Position numbers and translations under genes: made by a program
Shown here: in pieces, positions 5,808-7,935 of the stretch
How positions within the stretch are numbered: the stretch's first letter is position 1
Layout: every line of letters starts with the position of its first letter
Assembly (NCBI RefSeq): GCF_000282995.1
Contig: NZ_ALEE01000358.1
Location: 1-7,935 of the forward strand
From: Melaminivora alkalimesophila
Lineage (GTDB): Bacteria; Pseudomonadota; Gammaproteobacteria; Burkholderiales; Burkholderiaceae_C
Direction: 5' to 3'
DNA length: 7,935 bases
Notes under the pieces: generated by a model
Seen by the model: the letters and a program-made list of their open reading frames with translations, nothing else
Databases searched by the model: none
Told to the model about the DNA's origin: nothing

Positions 5808-6014
5808 TGTGGACAAGCCTGGGGTCCGAAATGGCACAGGTCACCACTTGTCCACAGCAGCGGCGCGGCGGTGTGCGTTGTCCCCATTCGGAGGGCGCGC
5901 CGCGACCCCTGCCGCGCACAGCCTTGGACGGCGCGCAACTGCCTGCCAATGTTGGGGAAAGACGGCTTGTCCACAGGCCGGTGCCGGGCCTACTACTACC
6001 ACTATCCAGAAATA
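5808..6014 (+). other. Origin-like module B: second copy of the DnaA-box and CTA-triplet arrangement
   Basis: The gap 5786-6078 between pagL and the permease is almost filled by this module. Seen: TGTGGACAA at 5808-5816 (inverted), TTGTCCACA at 5848-5856 and 5967-5975, TTGTCCCCA at 5878-5886, the CTA-type run at 5990-6004, and CAGAAATA at 6007-6014. Every element is at the same offset as in module A (0, 40, 159, 70, 182 and 199), with no net insertion or deletion over 207 bp. Most of the sequence between the boxes differs. The 14 bases between the last box and the triplets are almost all G and C (GCCGGTGCCGGGC core), as in the GC-rich spacer of known unwinding elements. Unlike module A, it lies upstream of a co-oriented gene (permease start at 6079), so a role in that promoter is also possible. 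Origin or DnaA-binding function is inference. Confidence 0.7.
5990..6004 (+). repeat. DnaA-trio-like triplet run of module B
   Basis: Five triplets, CTA CTA CTA CCA CTA, begin 14 bases after the DnaA-like box at 5967-5975, exactly as in module A. The single CCA is at the fourth triplet here and the third in module A, so the copies differ while keeping the triplet register. This suggests the three-base phase matters. Confidence 0.6.
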
Positions 6015-6078
6015 GAAACTTCAATGGACAACCGGGCACAGGCCTGGGGCACTGTCCAGACGACCGAGGGAGCCCGCC

Positions 6079-7863
6079 ATGACCGTGCCCATCGCCTGCG
6101 TGCTGCTGATCGCCGCAGCCGCCATGTACCTGTTCATCAGCGAGCGCCTGCGCATGGATGTGGTGGCGCTGCTGGTGCTGCTGTCGCTGGCCCTGCTGGG
6201 GCTGGTCAGCCCACAGGAAGCACTCAGCGGCTTCAGCAACGAGGCCACCATCACCGTGGCCGCGATGTTCATCCTGGCAGCCGGCATCGAGAACACCGGG
6301 GCGCTGGCCTCGGTCGGTCGGCTGCTGGGCAAGAGCCGCTCGCCCACGGTGTTCCTGCTGCTGCTGTTCGGCGTCCTGGCAGTGGTCGCGCCCTTCGTGA
6401 ACAACACGGCGGTGGTGGCGGTGTTCATCCCGCTGGTCATCGCCGCCAGCCGCAACATCGGCATGCCGCCCACCAAGGCACTGATCCCGCTGTCCTACGT
6501 CTCGCAGATGGCGGGGGTGTGCACGCTGATCGGCACCTCCACCAACCTGATCGTGAATTCGGTCGCCCGGGACCTGGGGCACCGGGGCTTTTCCATGTTC
6601 GAGTTCCTGCCGCTGGGCGCCATCTGCTGGGTGGCAGGCTGCGTGTACCTGCTGACGCTGGGGCGCTGGCTGCTGCCCGAGCGTTCCAACGCCGACCTGC
6701 CGACGCTGCAGGAATCCGGCCACTACGTCACCGAGCTGCGCGTGGGGCCGGATTCGGAGTGCCTGGGCCGGACGGTCGAGGAAGCGAAGATCAGCGGCAA
6801 GTACCACGTCTATGTGCTGGAGCTGTGGCGCGGCGCCGAGCGCCAGTGGTCGCCCAAGACGCAGGAGCTGCAGGAGGGCGACGTGCTGCTGGTGCGCGGG
6901 CGCTGGTCGAACCTGGAGCGGCTGCACCAGGAGCTGGGGCTGCAGTACAACCGCGCCGCCCGCAAGCGCGGGGAGGAGCCCGACATGGACGATCCGCCGG
7001 AGGAGCACAAGCAGGTGCTCGCCGAGGTCATGATCGCGCCCAACTCGGCGCTGCTGGGCCACCGGCTGCAGGCCATCGACCGGCGCCTTCCCCGCGAAAG
7101 CTCGATCCTCGCCCTGCAGCGCCGCGGCCAGATCGTGCGCGAGCACCTGCAGGACGTGCACCTGGCGGTGGGCGACATCCTGCTGGTGCTGATGCCCGAG
7201 CCGCAGCTGCAGGGCCTGCGCAGCAATGCCAACATCATCGTGCTGTCCGAGCGCGCCGCGCCGCTGTCCAAGGGCTGGCGCGCGCCCTTCGCGCTGGCCA
7301 CCATGGCGCTGGTGGTGGCCTCGGCGGCGCTGGGCTGGGTGAGCATCGCCATCGCCGCGGTGGCGGGCGCGGTGGCGCTGGTGCTGGCGCGCTGCATCGA
7401 CCTGGACAACATGTACGACGCCATCGACGGGCGCATCCTGCTGCTGATGGCGGGGCTGCTGCCGCTGGGCACGGCCTTCAGCAACAGCGGCGCGGCGCAG
7501 TTCCTGGTGGAACACACGCTGGGGCTGGTGGGGGGCTACGGGCCCTACGTCGTGCTGGCGGTGCTCTACCTGATGGCGCTGCTGCTCGGCGAGATGATGA
7601 GCAACGCGGCGGCGGCGGTGCTGCTCACGCCGATCGCGGTCTCCACCGCGCGCCTGCTCGAGGCCGACGCCACGCCTTTCCTGATCGCCGTCACTTTCTC
7701 CGCCTCGACCAGCTTCCTGACGCCCGTGGGCTACCAGACCAACACCATGGTCTACAGCGCCGGCGGCTACCGCTTTGCGGATTTCCTGAAAGTGGGAGCG
7801 CCCCTGAACCTCATTTTCTGGCTGGCGGGGGTGGTCTTCATCCCGGTCTTCTGGCCGTTCTGA
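6079..7863 (+). CDS. SLC13/DASS-type permease with two central RCK_C (TrkA-C) domains
   Basis: This is an inner-membrane transporter of 594 residues, probably a sodium- or proton-coupled importer of anions such as di/tricarboxylates or sulfate. Two hydrophobic halves (about 1-205 and 405-594) flank a soluble insert. The first half has VNNTAVV (107-113) and GTSTN (152-156); the second has SNAAAAV (508-514) and TPVGYQTN (548-555). These paired SNT/NT-type motifs are where SLC13 proteins bind cation and substrate. The insert holds two RCK_C-like domains, at about 215-290 and 315-383, each ending in a GDVLLV or GDILLV strand. RCK_C domains commonly bind small ligands and gate transport. The ATG at 6079 has GAGGGAG (6066-6072) six bases upstream. 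Module B lies directly upstream, its triplet run ending 74 bases before the start codon. The substrate cannot be assigned from sequence. Confidence 0.9.
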   Translation: MTVPIACVLLIAAAAMYLFISERLRMDVVALLVLLSLALLGLVSPQEALSGFSNEATITVAAMFILAAGIENTGALASVGRLLGKSRSPTVFLLLLFGVLAVVAPFVNNTAVVAVFIPLVIAASRNIGMPPTKALIPLSYVSQMAGVCTLIGTSTNLIVNSVARDLGHRGFSMFEFLPLGAICWVAGCVYLLTLGRWLLPERSNADLPTLQESGHYVTELRVGPDSECLGRTVEEAKISGKYHVYVLELWRGAERQWSPKTQELQEGDVLLVRGRWSNLERLHQELGLQYNRAARKRGEEPDMDDPPEEHKQVLAEVMIAPNSALLGHRLQAIDRRLPRESSILALQRRGQIVREHLQDVHLAVGDILLVLMPEPQLQGLRSNANIIVLSERAAPLSKGWRAPFALATMALVVASAALGWVSIAIAAVAGAVALVLARCIDLDNMYDAIDGRILLLMAGLLPLGTAFSNSGAAQFLVEHTLGLVGGYGPYVVLAVLYLMALLLGEMMSNAAAAVLLTPIAVSTARLLEADATPFLIAVTFSASTSFLTPVGYQTNTMVYSAGGYRFADFLKVGAPLNLIFWLAGVVFIPVFWPF

Positions 7864-7884
7864 GGGCTGGCGCGGGGGATGTCG

Positions 7885-7935
7885 CTACACGGGTGGCGCG
7901 CCGTCCAGCCAGCGCTCGAGCCGGTCCCGCGGCAG
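7885..7935 (-). CDS. Possible 3' end of a minus-strand gene (partial)
   Basis: On the minus strand the window edge opens into a frame encoding LPRDRLERWLDGAPPV and ending at TAG (7885-7887), 21 bases beyond the convergent permease stop. Only 16 residues are visible, too few to name a family. The high-GC codon pattern and the convergent layout make a real gene plausible, but the other two minus-strand frames are also open here. Confidence 0.4.
   Translation of the reverse strand: MPRDRLERWLDGAPPV

Noticed and set aside
5967..6005. TTGTCC and CTACTA as -35/-10 elements of a promoter
   Set aside because: The 17-base spacing in module B is tolerable, but the hexamers match the consensus poorly. 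The same arrangement in module A points into the end of a convergent gene. A promoter role for module B alone is not excluded.
3042..6014. CRISPR-like interpretation of the repeated 9- to 11-mers
   Set aside because: The repeats are too short, lie in mixed orientations at unequal distances in two separate places, and no cas genes are present.
5767..7515. Long minus-strand open frame (582 codons) opposite the SLC13 permease and module B
   Set aside because: It has His/Gln/Arg/Ala-biased composition and no motifs, and it runs through a non-coding module; a shadow of the permease.

Overview
The window is high-GC DNA with dense, short-spaced genes. Its gene content fits a betaproteobacterium of the order Burkholderiales, probably Comamonadaceae: a Liv-type ABC ATPase coupled to an acyl-CoA ligase, a DUF3297 protein, RdgC, a Spy/CpxP-like protein, a PagL-type lipid A deacylase and an SLC13 permease with RCK_C domains. 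The taxonomic call is inferred from gene families and base composition, not from a marker gene.

Layout. Positions 5-2649 (+) hold the end of a transport operon: a LivF-like ATPase, then an AMP-forming acyl-CoA ligase whose start codon overlaps the ATPase stop (ATGA). On the minus strand, the small DUF3297 gene (2725-2976) converges on the ligase. Next is an intergenic region (2977-3351) with an origin-like module (A) and the rdgC terminator. rdgC runs on the minus strand from a GTG start (3352-4305). Divergent from it, on the plus strand, are a Spy/CpxP-like periplasmic protein (4471-5067) and a PagL-like outer-membrane enzyme (5195-5785). A second intergenic region (5786-6078) holds module B, followed by the SLC13 permease (6079-7863). 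The last 51 bases look like the 3' end of another minus-strand gene.

The most notable signal is the pair of intergenic modules, A (3042-3248) and B (5808-6014). Each has four DnaA-box-like 9-mers: TGTGGACAA (inverted), TTGTCCACA, TTGTCCCCA and TTGTCCACA, starting at relative offsets 0, 40, 70 and 159. At offset 182 a run of five CTA/CCA triplets begins, and at offset 199 there is CAGARATA. All offsets are identical in the two copies, although most of the sequence between the boxes has diverged. A DnaA box, a short spacer, then CTA triplets is the layout of the origin unwinding element (DnaA box plus DnaA-trio) known from bacterial oriC. Neither module lies beside dnaA, dnaN, rpmH or gyrB. They sit 2766 bp apart in the same orientation and bracket rdgC, spy-like and pagL. 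They could be a two-module replication origin, a DnaA-titrating or reactivating locus, or members of a genomic family of DnaA-binding repeats. The sequence alone cannot decide.

Other points of interest are a terminator-like hairpin in the rdgC leader just before its ribosome binding site, a 10-bp tandem repeat between the divergent rdgC and spy-like genes, three consecutive GC-rich hairpins before pagL, and an Asn where the third catalytic residue (Glu) of characterised PagL is expected.
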